Source of the DNA: Tolypothrix sp. PCC 7712
GTDB taxonomy: Bacteria; Cyanobacteriota; Cyanobacteriia; Cyanobacteriales; Nostocaceae
Length of the DNA: 64,000 nucleotides
NCBI RefSeq assembly: GCF_025860405.1
Contig: NZ_CP063785.1
Coordinates: 7,317,390 to 7,381,389, forward strand
Reading direction: 5' to 3'
Under the pieces are notes generated by a model. It searched no databases, was not told the origin of the DNA, and saw only the letters and a program-made list of their open reading frames with translations. The translations under genes and the position numbers were made by a program. Positions 26,089 to 35,900 of this stretch are shown piece after piece. Each line of letters starts with the position of its first letter. Within the stretch, counting starts at the first letter, position 1.

Positions 26089-26967
26089 TTACCCCTGGCT
26101 AGTCTTTGGGTCTAATAAAGCGCGTAAACTTTGCCCCAAAATATCAAAAGTTTGCACAGCTATGAGTAAAGCTGCTCCTGGTAAAACCGCTAACCACCAA
26201 TATCCAGCCGATAAGTAGCGCATTGACTCTGAGAGAATAATGCCAATAGCAGGGGTTTGTGCAGAGATTCCCAATCCCAAAAAAGTTAAACCTGCCTCAT
26301 GTAAAATTGCATGGGGGAAGAGTAATATCAGCCCTACCAGAAATTGAGGGATGAGATGGGGTAGGATGTGGTGACGAGCAATCCACAAGGGAGAATGACC
26401 CAGTTTGGCAGATAGTTGCACATAAGCAGCACTTTTGAGTTGCAAAACTTCTGCTCGTAAGAGCCTAGCTAAACTAGTCCAATGAGTTAAGGCGATCGCA
26501 ATAATTAAGCCCTGCGTACCACCGCCCATAGCAAAAGCCACTAAAATAATTAATACTAAGTGGGGCAAACTAAAAAATACATCAATTACCCAAACAATTA
26601 CTGCATCTACTTTGCCGCCTAAAGTTGCAGAAAGTGTTCCTAAGATTAAACCTATAACTGCGCTGACTGTAGCTGTGAGTAGCCCCACCCATAAGCTCAA
26701 ACTCAAACCGTGGAGAGTGCGAGTTAGCATATCCCTACCTAACCAATCTGTACCAAAGGGATGGGCGAATGAAGGTGCTGAGTTGCGTTCTGGTAAGGTA
26801 ATTTCCAAACCATCTGTACTAATAATTTGGGTACTTAATAGTAAAGTAATCAATATAATGCTGCATAGTGCTGCGATCGCCAATGTCTGACGGCGACGAT
26901 TGCCTAAAAAGCTAGACAATTTATACCAAAACTTTTGCGGGGGAGAAACAACCACTGGGATTTTCAT
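26089..26967 (-). CDS. Dpp/Nik-type ABC permease (DppC/NikC-like)
   Basis: A 292-residue inner-membrane permease. An N-terminal helix is followed by a periplasmic segment (GLEITLPERNSAPSFAHPFGTDWLGRDMLTR; the HPFGTDxLGRD block is typical of the DppC/NikC family) and then about five more helices. A cytoplasmic loop includes ARLLRAEVLQLKSAAYVQLSAKLGHS, matching the family EAA motif. Its ATG overlaps the stop of the upstream permease gene (ATGA). It forms the heterodimeric channel with that protein. Confidence 0.9.
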   Translation of the reverse strand: MKIPVVVSPPQKFWYKLSSFLGNRRRQTLAIAALCSIILITLLLSTQIISTDGLEITLPERNSAPSFAHPFGTDWLGRDMLTRTLHGLSLSLWVGLLTATVSAVIGLILGTLSATLGGKVDAVIVWVIDVFFSLPHLVLIILVAFAMGGGTQGLIIAIALTHWTSLARLLRAEVLQLKSAAYVQLSAKLGHSPLWIARHHILPHLIPQFLVGLILLFPHAILHEAGLTFLGLGISAQTPAIGIILSESMRYLSAGYWWLAVLPGAALLIAVQTFDILGQSLRALLDPKTSQG

Positions 26968-27953
26968 GATGCAGATTTCCCAATACGGATGCGCGGATCG
27001 ATTAGCTGATAAGCCAAATCAGCTAAAAAATTACCTGTGAACACAAATAAAGCACTAAACAACACAATTCCCACTAGTAATGGCACATCACTCCGCATAG
27101 CTGCTTGTGTAGTAGCATCACCTAATCCTGGGTATCCAAATACTCTTTCCGCTAGGACAGAACCGCCAAATAATTCGCTCAAACTAGCAAATTGTAATGT
27201 AATGGCTGGTAGTGCAATATTCCGCAATCCATGATGGATAATAAAGCCCATTTTCGTTTCACCTTGAGCAAAAGCAAATAAAGCATAGTTGCTATGTAGA
27301 ATTTCAATGAGCTTTTCACGGGTGTGCAGAGCAATACTTGCAATCCCAATTAAGCTTAAAGTTAAAGCTGGTAAAAATAGATGATGTAAGCGTTGCCAAA
27401 ATGTCACATCTTTTAGTAAAACACCAATAGGCGCAGCACAACAAATCGGAGCTATTTGCCATTGCACAGCTAATAAATTAAGCAGCAGCAACCCAATCCA
27501 AAAAGTCGGACTAGATGCCAAAGTATAGGCATAAAAGCGAATTATTCTATCTACTATTGAACCTGCATTTGCCCCTGCCAAAATACCTAAACTAATTCCC
27601 AAAACACCCGATATTAACCACGCTAACGCCATCAATGCTAAAGATGTTTGGAAGCGAGTTGCAATGACATCTGAGACTGATTGATTAAAAATTATTGAAG
27701 TGCCTAAATTTCCTTGGAGAAATTGCTGGAACCACAGAAAAAAGCGGGTAGTCATCGGTTGATCTAATCCCCATTGTCTAGCAATTAATTCTCGTTGTTC
27801 TGTGCCAATGCGAGAAATATCTGCCCCCACGTAAGCATTTATGGGATCGATTGGAGAAAAACTCATCAATACAAAGCTACACACCGAGACAGCCAGCAAA
27901 AGTAAACATAAATGTAAGAGTTTTTTGAGTATAAATAAAAAAATACGATTCAC
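26964..27953 (-). CDS. Dpp/Nik-type ABC permease (DppB/NikB-like)
   Basis: A 329-residue inner-membrane permease. The start helix FILKKLLHLCLLLLAVSVCSFVLM and the following loop (REQRELIARQWGLDQPMTTRFFLW) match the DppB/NikB family. About six membrane helices follow, with an EAA-like loop (TREKLIEILHSNYALFAFAQGETKMG). It starts 28 bp after the solute-binding protein and overlaps the next permease by 4 bp. It forms the substrate channel with the DppC/NikC-like protein. Confidence 0.9.
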   Translation of the reverse strand: MNRIFLFILKKLLHLCLLLLAVSVCSFVLMSFSPIDPINAYVGADISRIGTEQRELIARQWGLDQPMTTRFFLWFQQFLQGNLGTSIIFNQSVSDVIATRFQTSLALMALAWLISGVLGISLGILAGANAGSIVDRIIRFYAYTLASSPTFWIGLLLLNLLAVQWQIAPICCAAPIGVLLKDVTFWQRLHHLFLPALTLSLIGIASIALHTREKLIEILHSNYALFAFAQGETKMGFIIHHGLRNIALPAITLQFASLSELFGGSVLAERVFGYPGLGDATTQAAMRSDVPLLVGIVLFSALFVFTGNFLADLAYQLIDPRIRIGKSAS

Positions 27954-27981
27954 ATTTTTATCTCCTCATCAAGATAATTAG

Positions 27982-29586
27982 CTAATTGCATACCCACTTC
28001 CATTTAGTAATATTGATCATAATTGAGCCAGTGTAATTACTACTCTGAGTTGGTCTACCAATGTCTAAACAAGAACTCACAAGATAAGTTTGATCGAGGT
28101 TAACTAGCCAAGCTGATGCTGCATCGCTTATTGTTATCGTTCCAGTTTCACCATTCCATTGCGCCTGTTGCCAAAATGGTAAAGCTGCTGTTTCTGATGC
28201 TGCTGCCATTGCTTGGTCGAGTGCTTGGTCAACCTGGGGATTAGAATAGTAACCGGAGTTACGCCAGTTTCCTTGGGCTGCTGAACTGTGGTAGAGAATG
28301 TATAACTCCATTGGGTCGTATATTCCCCAGGGAAACAGCCCCACATCTTGGTGCATTCTCCGCGAAATATCCTCCCAACTTTTACCATCAACGTTAACTT
28401 TGATACCTATAGGTTTGAGCATTTGGGCGATCGCTAATCCCAGTCCTTGGGAGGTAGGATTACTTACAGGGTAGAGAATCGTAAATTCTGCTTTCATTCC
28501 CGCTTTTTCTAATATCCCATCCCCGTTAGTATCTCTCCACCCACCCTTAGCTAAAATTTGTTTTGCTTTGTCGGGGTTTCCATCTGCGATCGCAGCTTGT
28601 GGTTGATCCCAAGGTAATTTACTGGCTGCACCATAAGCAGGTGAACCATAACCTTCTAAAATACCTGTCACCAAAGCTTGACGATTAATTGCATAATTTA
28701 CCGCTTGCCGAATGGCTATGTCTGCGGTGACATTATTACCAATGGGATTTCCCTCAGCAGTTTTGCGCCCTGTATTGGGAAGATATGGAAACATCAAGCC
28801 TACACGACTATTGCTGTTCATTGCATACAGATTCATTCCTGTAACTGACTGCTTGGCTAAAAAAGGTGGAATTTGCGCTAAGTCCAGTTCTCTCGCTTTA
28901 GCAGCCGCAAATACCGCATCTCCTTTAGTAAATAAAAATACAATCCTTTTAATTTCTGGTTGTTCACCGTAGTAATCGGGATTAGCTTCAACAATCATTT
29001 GTTGACCTTCATCCCATTGCACCAAACGATAAGGGCCTGAACCAATGGGATTTCGTCCATAGTTTTGATTATGCCGATGTTTGGGGACAATTCCCAATTG
29101 GGCGATGCGATTAATAAAGGTAATTTGCGGCTGCTTCAGATGTAGTTCTACCTCATCAGCACTCTTCGCTACGGCTTTATCCAAAATTGTCACATCGGTT
29201 AGCCCTGGACTAGCTTTGGCTTGGTTAAATGTATAGGCGACATCTGCGGCTGTTAGCGGTTTACCATCAGAAAATCGCACATCTGGACGAATTTTAAATC
29301 TCCAGACTTTTTTATCAGGACTCAAAGTATAACTTTTAGCCAAATCATTGACTAATTGCAGATTTTCGTCCCGACGCACCAAAGTACTTTGAAACAAAGG
29401 AGGGTCATGATAACCCCAACCCAATGTTGGATCAAACCCTGTTGGTGAATCTCCCCACCCTAAAGCAATGACAATTTGCTTTTTTGAATGAGAAGAATTG
29501 TTAGCTACTCGATTAGGTGTAGCTGTATTACAACCCACCAAAATTTGTATGAGGATGATGCCAAATAGTACCTTGATGTGTTTCAT
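27982..29586 (-). CDS. Family-5 solute-binding lipoprotein of the uptake ABC system
   Basis: A 534-residue periplasmic binding protein of the NikA/OppA/DppA type. The N-terminus is a lipoprotein signal (IILIQILVGCNT; Cys is the lipidation residue), so it is tethered to the inner membrane. Family marks include the NDLAKSYTLSPDKKVWRFKIR block, FSDGKPLTAADVAYTFN and IGSGPYRLVQWD. Its ATG lies 1 bp after the TonB-receptor stop, so the two are translated together. This order (outer-membrane receptor then binding protein, permeases, ATPases) points to uptake of a chelated metal or peptide metallophore. An Opp/Nik-type carrier rather than a Fhu/Fec-type one is notable. Confidence 0.9.
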   Translation of the reverse strand: MKHIKVLFGIILIQILVGCNTATPNRVANNSSHSKKQIVIALGWGDSPTGFDPTLGWGYHDPPLFQSTLVRRDENLQLVNDLAKSYTLSPDKKVWRFKIRPDVRFSDGKPLTAADVAYTFNQAKASPGLTDVTILDKAVAKSADEVELHLKQPQITFINRIAQLGIVPKHRHNQNYGRNPIGSGPYRLVQWDEGQQMIVEANPDYYGEQPEIKRIVFLFTKGDAVFAAAKARELDLAQIPPFLAKQSVTGMNLYAMNSNSRVGLMFPYLPNTGRKTAEGNPIGNNVTADIAIRQAVNYAINRQALVTGILEGYGSPAYGAASKLPWDQPQAAIADGNPDKAKQILAKGGWRDTNGDGILEKAGMKAEFTILYPVSNPTSQGLGLAIAQMLKPIGIKVNVDGKSWEDISRRMHQDVGLFPWGIYDPMELYILYHSSAAQGNWRNSGYYSNPQVDQALDQAMAAASETAALPFWQQAQWNGETGTITISDAASAWLVNLDQTYLVSSCLDIGRPTQSSNYTGSIMINITKWKWVCN

Positions 29587-29587
29587 A

Positions 29588-32176
29588 TTAAAACTGCACT
29601 GATACTGTTCCCAATACCGTCAAAGGTGCTTGGGGATAAATGTAGAAGGTATCGGTGTTGTAATACTTGGTATCAAACAAATTGCGGAAATTGAGTCCAA
29701 CTTTGAAATTATCCCGACGGTAGGATAAAGCTGCATCGACTCGCACGTATGAAGGAAGAGTAAAAGTATTTGGTAATTGGGCTTCTCGTTCAGACGCATA
29801 TACAAGTCCTAAACCAAATCCTAATCCTTGTAAATTGCCTTTTTGTAACTCATAGGTAGTCCACAAACTTGCGCTATGGGAAGGGATACCAGCAATGCGA
29901 TCGCCTTCAGGAATGCTATTATCTCTACTGACAAAACCATTTGCATAAGCATAGTTAGCAATAATTTTCCAGCCAGGTAGTAATTCTCCCGCAATATCTA
30001 ATTCCACACCACGACTTGTTTGTTCACCTGTGGCGATACTAAATCTAGGGTCTGCTAAATCGGTTGTTAGTACATTCTGTTGCTTGATTTGATACAGTGC
30101 TAAGGTTGCGGAGAGGCGATTGTTTAAGAAATCTTGTTTTACCCCTACTTCAAACTGTTCGCCGGTTGTGGGGTCAAATTGCTCACCTGTACGACTCACT
30201 CTAAAAAATTGTGGATTAAAGGAATTAGCCCAATTGAAATACAGTGATGTTGTGGAACTTGGTTGATAAACTATCCCCACTCGTGGCGAAAAGCGACTTG
30301 TTGTTTGCTGGTTAATTGTTGTATTAGTTATTTGGTTAACAACAGACGCATCATTAACATCGAACCTAACACCAGCTAATAGTTTAAGATTTGATGCAAG
30401 TTCAATAAAATCTTGGATATAAATTCCCAAGTTGTCTGAACTTTGCTTGCGATGTAATTCTTGTTCAAAGTTTGTGGCTTGTGCGCCATATTGGGGGTTA
30501 AAAATATCGATTGGATCTAGTGTTCCTCGGAAGTAGTTAAAATCATATCCCCAACGCGATAATTCCAGCCCTACAAGAATTTTGTGTTGGATCGAACCTG
30601 TTTTAAATTCGCCAAATATTTCATTTTGGAGGACGTAATCTTCTTGTGATTCTTCAGTTCTCAATGGTGAACGGGGTAATGTTCTGCGGTCATCGCCTAG
30701 AGGGTCAAATAGTTCTACCTGGCGCGTATCAGCATTGACCATAATGGCACTAAAGCCTTGGCGAAACTTCCAAGTATCAGTAAATTTATGCTCAAAATTA
30801 TAACTAACTGATGTGGAATTAAAGGTAGCATCGTTAAAATTTGGTTCGCCCAAAAATCTGCTAATTGGTAGTTGAAAAACTTCCCGTTCTGGCGGAAAGT
30901 TATAATCAAAGGTGTAGTTATAGTTTTGTTGTTCTAGCTCTACTGTTAGACTGGTTTTTGGGCTGATTTTCCAGGTAATTGCCGGAGCAACAAAGAAACT
31001 TTCATTCTCATTAAAATCGCGGAAACTACCAGAATTTTGATAGGCTAAATTCAGACGATACAATAAAGAGCGATCGCTGGTTAAGGGGCCGCTAATATCA
31101 AGCGTCGGGCGGTAAAAATCATAACTACCAATGGTTGCACCAATATTGTAATAAGGTTCTTCTAGCGGCTTTTTGGTGACTGTGTTGGTTAATCCACCTA
31201 AAGAAAAACGTCCTCCATACAACACAGAAGCGGGGCCTTTGAAAAACTCCACTCGCTCAATATTAGCAATATCACGACTACCAATCACTCCAATATCTCG
31301 GAAGCCATTGCGAAGACTTTGATAAGCCAACGAAAGACCCCGAAAGTAATAACCTGTCAAGGATGTTGAACCACCATATCCTGGTAATTCTTGAACTCCA
31401 CTCACATTTTCAATAGTTTCACCAATCCGAACTATTTGTCTATCTTCAATTACCTGACGGGGAACTACTTGAATTGATTGGGGAATGTCCCTGAGTGGGG
31501 CTTCTATCTTGGTTGCAGTTGTCGCACTAGGAACACTATACCCATCCTGTTCTCCTGTCACTACTAATTCAATCGGTTCATTCTCTTGCGCTGATGGTTG
31601 AGTTGGTGGTGTTTCAGTGCTTGGTTGTTGCGTATCAGGTGTTTGTGTAGAAGTTGCAGTTGGTGTCACACCAAAAACTAAACCTTGATCGTCGTCAAAT
31701 AGCTCCACTTTGGGAGGACTTGTTTCACCCACCACTACGACGCGAATACTATTAGCATCTTGACTAGTGACTGTAATTTCTGCAACTCCTGAAACTGGCT
31801 TTTCTTGGCGAAATGAGTCACCAGTTGTCAGACGCAGTTGCGCGTTGGATATATCTGCAATAAAGCTATTTCCCTCGTTCTGAGTTGCTGTTTGTAGCTT
31901 GTCTGATGTGGGTGTTTCTAAAATGACTTCCAAGCCGTTAGCTGTTGAGTTCAGGCGGACTCCTGTAACAATTGTGACTGCTGGATTTTGTTGTTGCTCC
32001 TGCGCTAACAGTTCTTTGATGTTCGTTTGAGGAATCTGTGTGTTTGGTACTGATGTATTATTTACCAAATTTGGGCTTGCTTGGGCGTTTGCAGGCTGAG
32101 TCCCCAATAAAACAATAGTTCCTAAAATTCCCAAATAAGCACGTTGTCTGCGTTTCAAAGCTTTACTCCACACCAA
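29588..32176 (-). CDS. TonB-dependent siderophore receptor with AMIN domain
   Basis: An 862-residue outer-membrane receptor. A signal peptide (about residues 10-32, cut near ANAQA) is followed by an AMIN domain (about 60-175, GVRLNSTANGLEVILETP), a Pro/Thr/Gln linker and the TonB box region. Next come the plug (EAPLRDIPQSIQVVPRQVIED...ERVEFFKGPASVLYGG) and a 22-strand beta-barrel ending in TVLGTVSVQF, the typical C-terminal strand. AMIN-fused receptors are cyanobacterial and belong to the siderophore-type group. It is the first gene of the leftward uptake operon, and the Fur-like boxes in the divergent promoter region place it under iron control. The ligand is inferred to be the product of the neighbouring NRPS. 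Confidence 0.92.
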   Translation of the reverse strand: MVWSKALKRRQRAYLGILGTIVLLGTQPANAQASPNLVNNTSVPNTQIPQTNIKELLAQEQQQNPAVTIVTGVRLNSTANGLEVILETPTSDKLQTATQNEGNSFIADISNAQLRLTTGDSFRQEKPVSGVAEITVTSQDANSIRVVVVGETSPPKVELFDDDQGLVFGVTPTATSTQTPDTQQPSTETPPTQPSAQENEPIELVVTGEQDGYSVPSATTATKIEAPLRDIPQSIQVVPRQVIEDRQIVRIGETIENVSGVQELPGYGGSTSLTGYYFRGLSLAYQSLRNGFRDIGVIGSRDIANIERVEFFKGPASVLYGGRFSLGGLTNTVTKKPLEEPYYNIGATIGSYDFYRPTLDISGPLTSDRSLLYRLNLAYQNSGSFRDFNENESFFVAPAITWKISPKTSLTVELEQQNYNYTFDYNFPPEREVFQLPISRFLGEPNFNDATFNSTSVSYNFEHKFTDTWKFRQGFSAIMVNADTRQVELFDPLGDDRRTLPRSPLRTEESQEDYVLQNEIFGEFKTGSIQHKILVGLELSRWGYDFNYFRGTLDPIDIFNPQYGAQATNFEQELHRKQSSDNLGIYIQDFIELASNLKLLAGVRFDVNDASVVNQITNTTINQQTTSRFSPRVGIVYQPSSTTSLYFNWANSFNPQFFRVSRTGEQFDPTTGEQFEVGVKQDFLNNRLSATLALYQIKQQNVLTTDLADPRFSIATGEQTSRGVELDIAGELLPGWKIIANYAYANGFVSRDNSIPEGDRIAGIPSHSASLWTTYELQKGNLQGLGFGLGLVYASEREAQLPNTFTLPSYVRVDAALSYRRDNFKVGLNFRNLFDTKYYNTDTFYIYPQAPLTVLGTVSVQF

Positions 32177-32241
32177 ATTTTTATGAAATCAACACCAACT
32201 CAGTTGCACGCGATCGCAATTCGCTTGACTCTGAACTGGTT

Positions 32242-32260
32242 GTATATGATAATCATTCTC
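32242..32260. promoter_or_regulatory. Fur-box-like site 1
   Basis: GTATATGATAATCATTCTC matches 15 of 19 positions of the Fur consensus GATAATGATAATCATTATC (counted by eye). It lies about 65 bp upstream of the TonB-receptor start, where a repressor would act. Confidence 0.65.
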
Positions 32261-32452
32261 GCATAGTCTAAACCATAAGTAAAAATGGAAAAAATCCATC
32301 TAAAACACAACAAATTTAGATTTGTTAAATCTTTCTGTCCTAAATAGCTGAGAAATCAACTTATTTTTCTGATAAGTGATTGATTAAGTAAGTATTGGTC
32401 AATCAAGACTATTTTGGCTGAATTCAAAATATTTTGCTAGGTGGCACTAGAA

Positions 32453-32471
32453 AATAAAGATAATCATTCTT
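32453..32471. promoter_or_regulatory. Fur-box-like site 2
   Basis: AATAAAGATAATCATTCTT matches 15 of 19 positions of the Fur consensus, including the central GATAATCATT. It lies midway in the divergent promoter region. Confidence 0.55.
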
Positions 32472-32702
32472 ACAATACCAATTTGATAATAAAAGTCAAG
32501 GATTTCCTCAACGATTCAGTTACTTACTTCTGGACAAAATAATTAGATAACTTTTTAAAAATTAGACATTTTGTCAAATTAATTTAAAATTATCTTCCAT
32601 GATTTTCTAGCCAAAATAAACATGAATTTAGAGCAGCAGAATATTTCGTTTTTGAATGAAATTGCAATATTTGTTTATATTTGACAGAAACAAACATTAG
32701 AT

Positions 32703-32721
32703 GATAAATATTATCATTATC
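32703..32721. promoter_or_regulatory. Fur-box-like site 3
   Basis: GATAAATATTATCATTATC matches 16 of 19 positions of the Fur consensus, the best of the three. It lies about 250 bp upstream of the first NRPS gene. Confidence 0.65.
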
Positions 32722-32954
32722 AAGTGAATAACAGCTAAAAGACTTACAAAAAACATAGATATCTTATCTGTTTAGAAGCTGGGAAGGCTGGGAGAGAAAA
32801 AATATGATCGATTGTCTTCGCGTTTCAAAGTTGGGATAATTTAATTTCTGCAAGTCATATAATACTAAATTATCAACCTTTCCCAAGAATCTAATTATTA
32901 ACAAGCATCAACAATTTTACTCCACAAAAGTAATTAAGTCATGGAGTGGTATCA

Positions 32955-35900
32955 ATGGATAAAAACCTTTCGCAAAAATCAGTAGAATTTGTGAATTTGC
33001 TGGAAATTATCCGTTGGCGATCGCAAAAGCAACCTCAGCAGCAAGCCTATTGTTTTCTACTGGATGGAGAGGTTGAAGTCCAATCATTAACTTATGGGGA
33101 ATTAGACAATCAAGCTCAGAGAATTGCTGGCTTATTACAAGCTTGTGGAGTCAAAAAAGGCGAACGAGTTTTACTCCTATATCCACCGGGTTTAGAATTT
33201 ATCACGGCATTTTTTGGCTGTTTATATGCAGGAGCGATCGCAGTTCCGGCTTATCCGCCGCGTGCGAATCAATCCTTGTCTCGACTGAGTGCGATCGCTA
33301 CTGATGCAGATTCAACAGTCGCACTGACTACAACAACAGTCTTGTCCCACTTCCAGCAGCATCCAACATTCAAAACTCTGCGGTTGCTAACCACAGATAA
33401 CATGATGGCTGATGACTGGGCAAATTTATGGCGACAGCCAGTTATAGATAGGGACACCCTGGCCTTTTTACAATACACTTCCGGCTCTACAGGTACACCA
33501 AAAGGCGTAATGGTGAGTCACGGAAATTTACTGCATAACCAGTTGTTGATTAAACAGGCGATGCAGCACACCACAGCAACCATCTTTGTGGGTTGGCTAC
33601 CACTGTTTCATGACATGGGTTTAGTGGGGAATATACTCCAGCCTCTATATTTAGGGATACCTTGTATTCTCATGTCTCCAGTGGCATTTTTGCAAAAACC
33701 TGTGCGCTGGCTACAAGCAATTTCTCAGTATCGCGCTACAACTAGCGGCGGTCCTAATTTTGCCTACGACTTATGTGTGCGGAAAATTACAGCCGAACAA
33801 CGAGCTAACTTAGATTTGAGTAGCTGGGAAGTCGCTTTTAATGGTGCAGAACCAGTTCGCCAAGCAACATTAGAAAAATTTGCTGTCACCTTTGGAGAAT
33901 GTGGCTTTCGGCGCGAAGCATTTTATCCCTGTTACGGAATGGCAGAAACCACATTGATTGTTTCTGGAGGGTGTAAAACAACTCTACCAGTATTACAGCC
34001 AGTCCAATCAGAGGCTCTGACGCAAAATCTGATAGTTCCAGCTAAAGCGGGAGAAATAGGTACACAAATATTAGTTGGTTGTGGTCAAGCCTTAGAAGAT
34101 TTGAAAATAGCCATTGTCGATCCCCAGACCTTGACGGTTTGTAGCGATCGCCAAGTTGGTGAAATTTGGGTGGCGGGAGCGAGTGTAGCTCAAGGTTATT
34201 GGGATCAACCAGAGCAAACAGAGTCCACCTTTAAAGCCTATACAAAAGACACCAAAGAAGGGCCGTTTTTGCGTACAGGAGACTTGGGATTTTTACAGGA
34301 TGGCGAACTATTTATCACAGGTCGTTTGAAGGATCTGATCGTCATTCGTGGCAGAAACTATTATCCCCAAGACATTGAAAATACAGTTCAGCAGAGCCAT
34401 CCAGCCCTAGAACCTCACGGTGGGGCAGCATTTAGTATTGATGTGGATGGGGAAGAAAGACTGGCGATCGCTCAAGAAGTCCAACGCAGTCACATACGAA
34501 AGTTGGATATAGACGAGGTAATTGCCACAATCCGTGCGGCTGTCGTGGTCAATCATGAACTACAACTGTATGGGGTACTGCTGCTCAAACCAGGGAGCAT
34601 TTTGAGGACTTCTAGTGGGAAAATTCAGCGTTATGCTTGTCGGGCGAAATTTTTAGCAGGAAGTTGGGAGACTATTGCCAGTAGCATTTTAGAAGGTATT
34701 GAAACTGGGGTAAATGTAGCAGACGAAATTATCTCGGAACAGCCACAGCTAATATCGTACCTGCAACAGCAAGTTGCTCAAATTCTGAAAGTGGGAATAT
34801 CGCAAATTCAACCACAACAGCCTTTAAGCACTTGCGGTATAGATTCTCTCATGGCCATTGAACTTCAGCACACCATTGAGACGAAATTTGGTGTAGTTTT
34901 GGCAGTTACAGACTTTTTGGCAGATGTAAGTATTAATCAATTAGCAACGGTAATACTTGATAAATCGGCGTTGCATAAATGCGAGATGGAAATATCTCAC
35001 GCAGAGGCAAGGCAGCGCGTTGGGCGGGTTTCCCGACTTGAAGCGACTGCCGCGCAAAGGCGCAAAGAGTATACTCTTGGTTTTCCTCAAAAATCTCACA
35101 TCATCCCCTTAATCAACAACGTCCAAAACTCTCATTCGTCTGAGTATCCCCTTACTTACGGTCAGCAAGCTCTTTACTTTTTACAAAAACTAGCACCAGA
35201 AAATTATGCTTACAACATTGCTAGGGCGGCGCGGATTTATGGTGAGTTAAATATTGCCGCATTCCACCGAGCATGGCAAATTTTAGTTGACCGTCATCCG
35301 GCTTTGCGTACCAGTTTCACAACTATTGATGGACAAACCAAGCAAAGAGTGTGTCAACAAGTAGAAGTTTGTTGGCTACAAGAAGATGCGACAACATGGG
35401 ATGAGACATACTTGAGCGATCGCTTATTAGAAATAGCATACCGTCCCTTCAATTTAGAGCAAGACCCCTTGATGCGGGTGAGTTTATTTACTCGCTCACC
35501 TCAAGAACATATCTTGCTGCTAGTTGTTCACCACATCATTGCTGACTTTTGGAGTCTGACGATATTAGTAGATGAGTTGGGAAAACTTTACCAAGCCGAA
35601 ATCAACAATACATCCGTAAATCTTCCCCTCGTAACCTGCCAATATGCTGACTATGTAACCACTACAGCCAAAATGCTGACTAGTTCTCAAGGCGAAAAAC
35701 TCCAAGCTTATTGGGAACAGCAATTAGCAGGAGAATTACCAGTGCTGAATTTGCCTGCTGACCGGATGCGATCGCCCATGCAAACCTATAGAGGTAATAG
35801 TATAAGTTGGCAACTTAGTCAAGAACTCACAAATAAACTGCAAAACTTCAGCCAACAACATCAAGTCACCCTGTATATGACCATGTTGGCAGTTTTTCAA

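Larger units (their letters stand above)
32177..32954. promoter_or_regulatory. Divergent promoter region between uptake and biosynthesis operons
   Basis: A 769-bp AT-rich spacer between the TonB-receptor start and the first NRPS gene. It holds three Fur-box-like 19-mers (listed separately) and a TATAAT at about 32858-32863, about 90 bp before the NRPS start; no well-spaced -35 is seen. No ORF is supported. The arrangement fits iron-dependent repression of both operons. Confidence 0.6.

Noticed and set aside
32946..34715. The first domain as an ordinary amino-acid A domain
   Set aside because: Its sequence (GAIAVPAYPPR, long C-terminal part, followed by ACP with GIDSLM) is that of a fatty acyl-AMP ligase.
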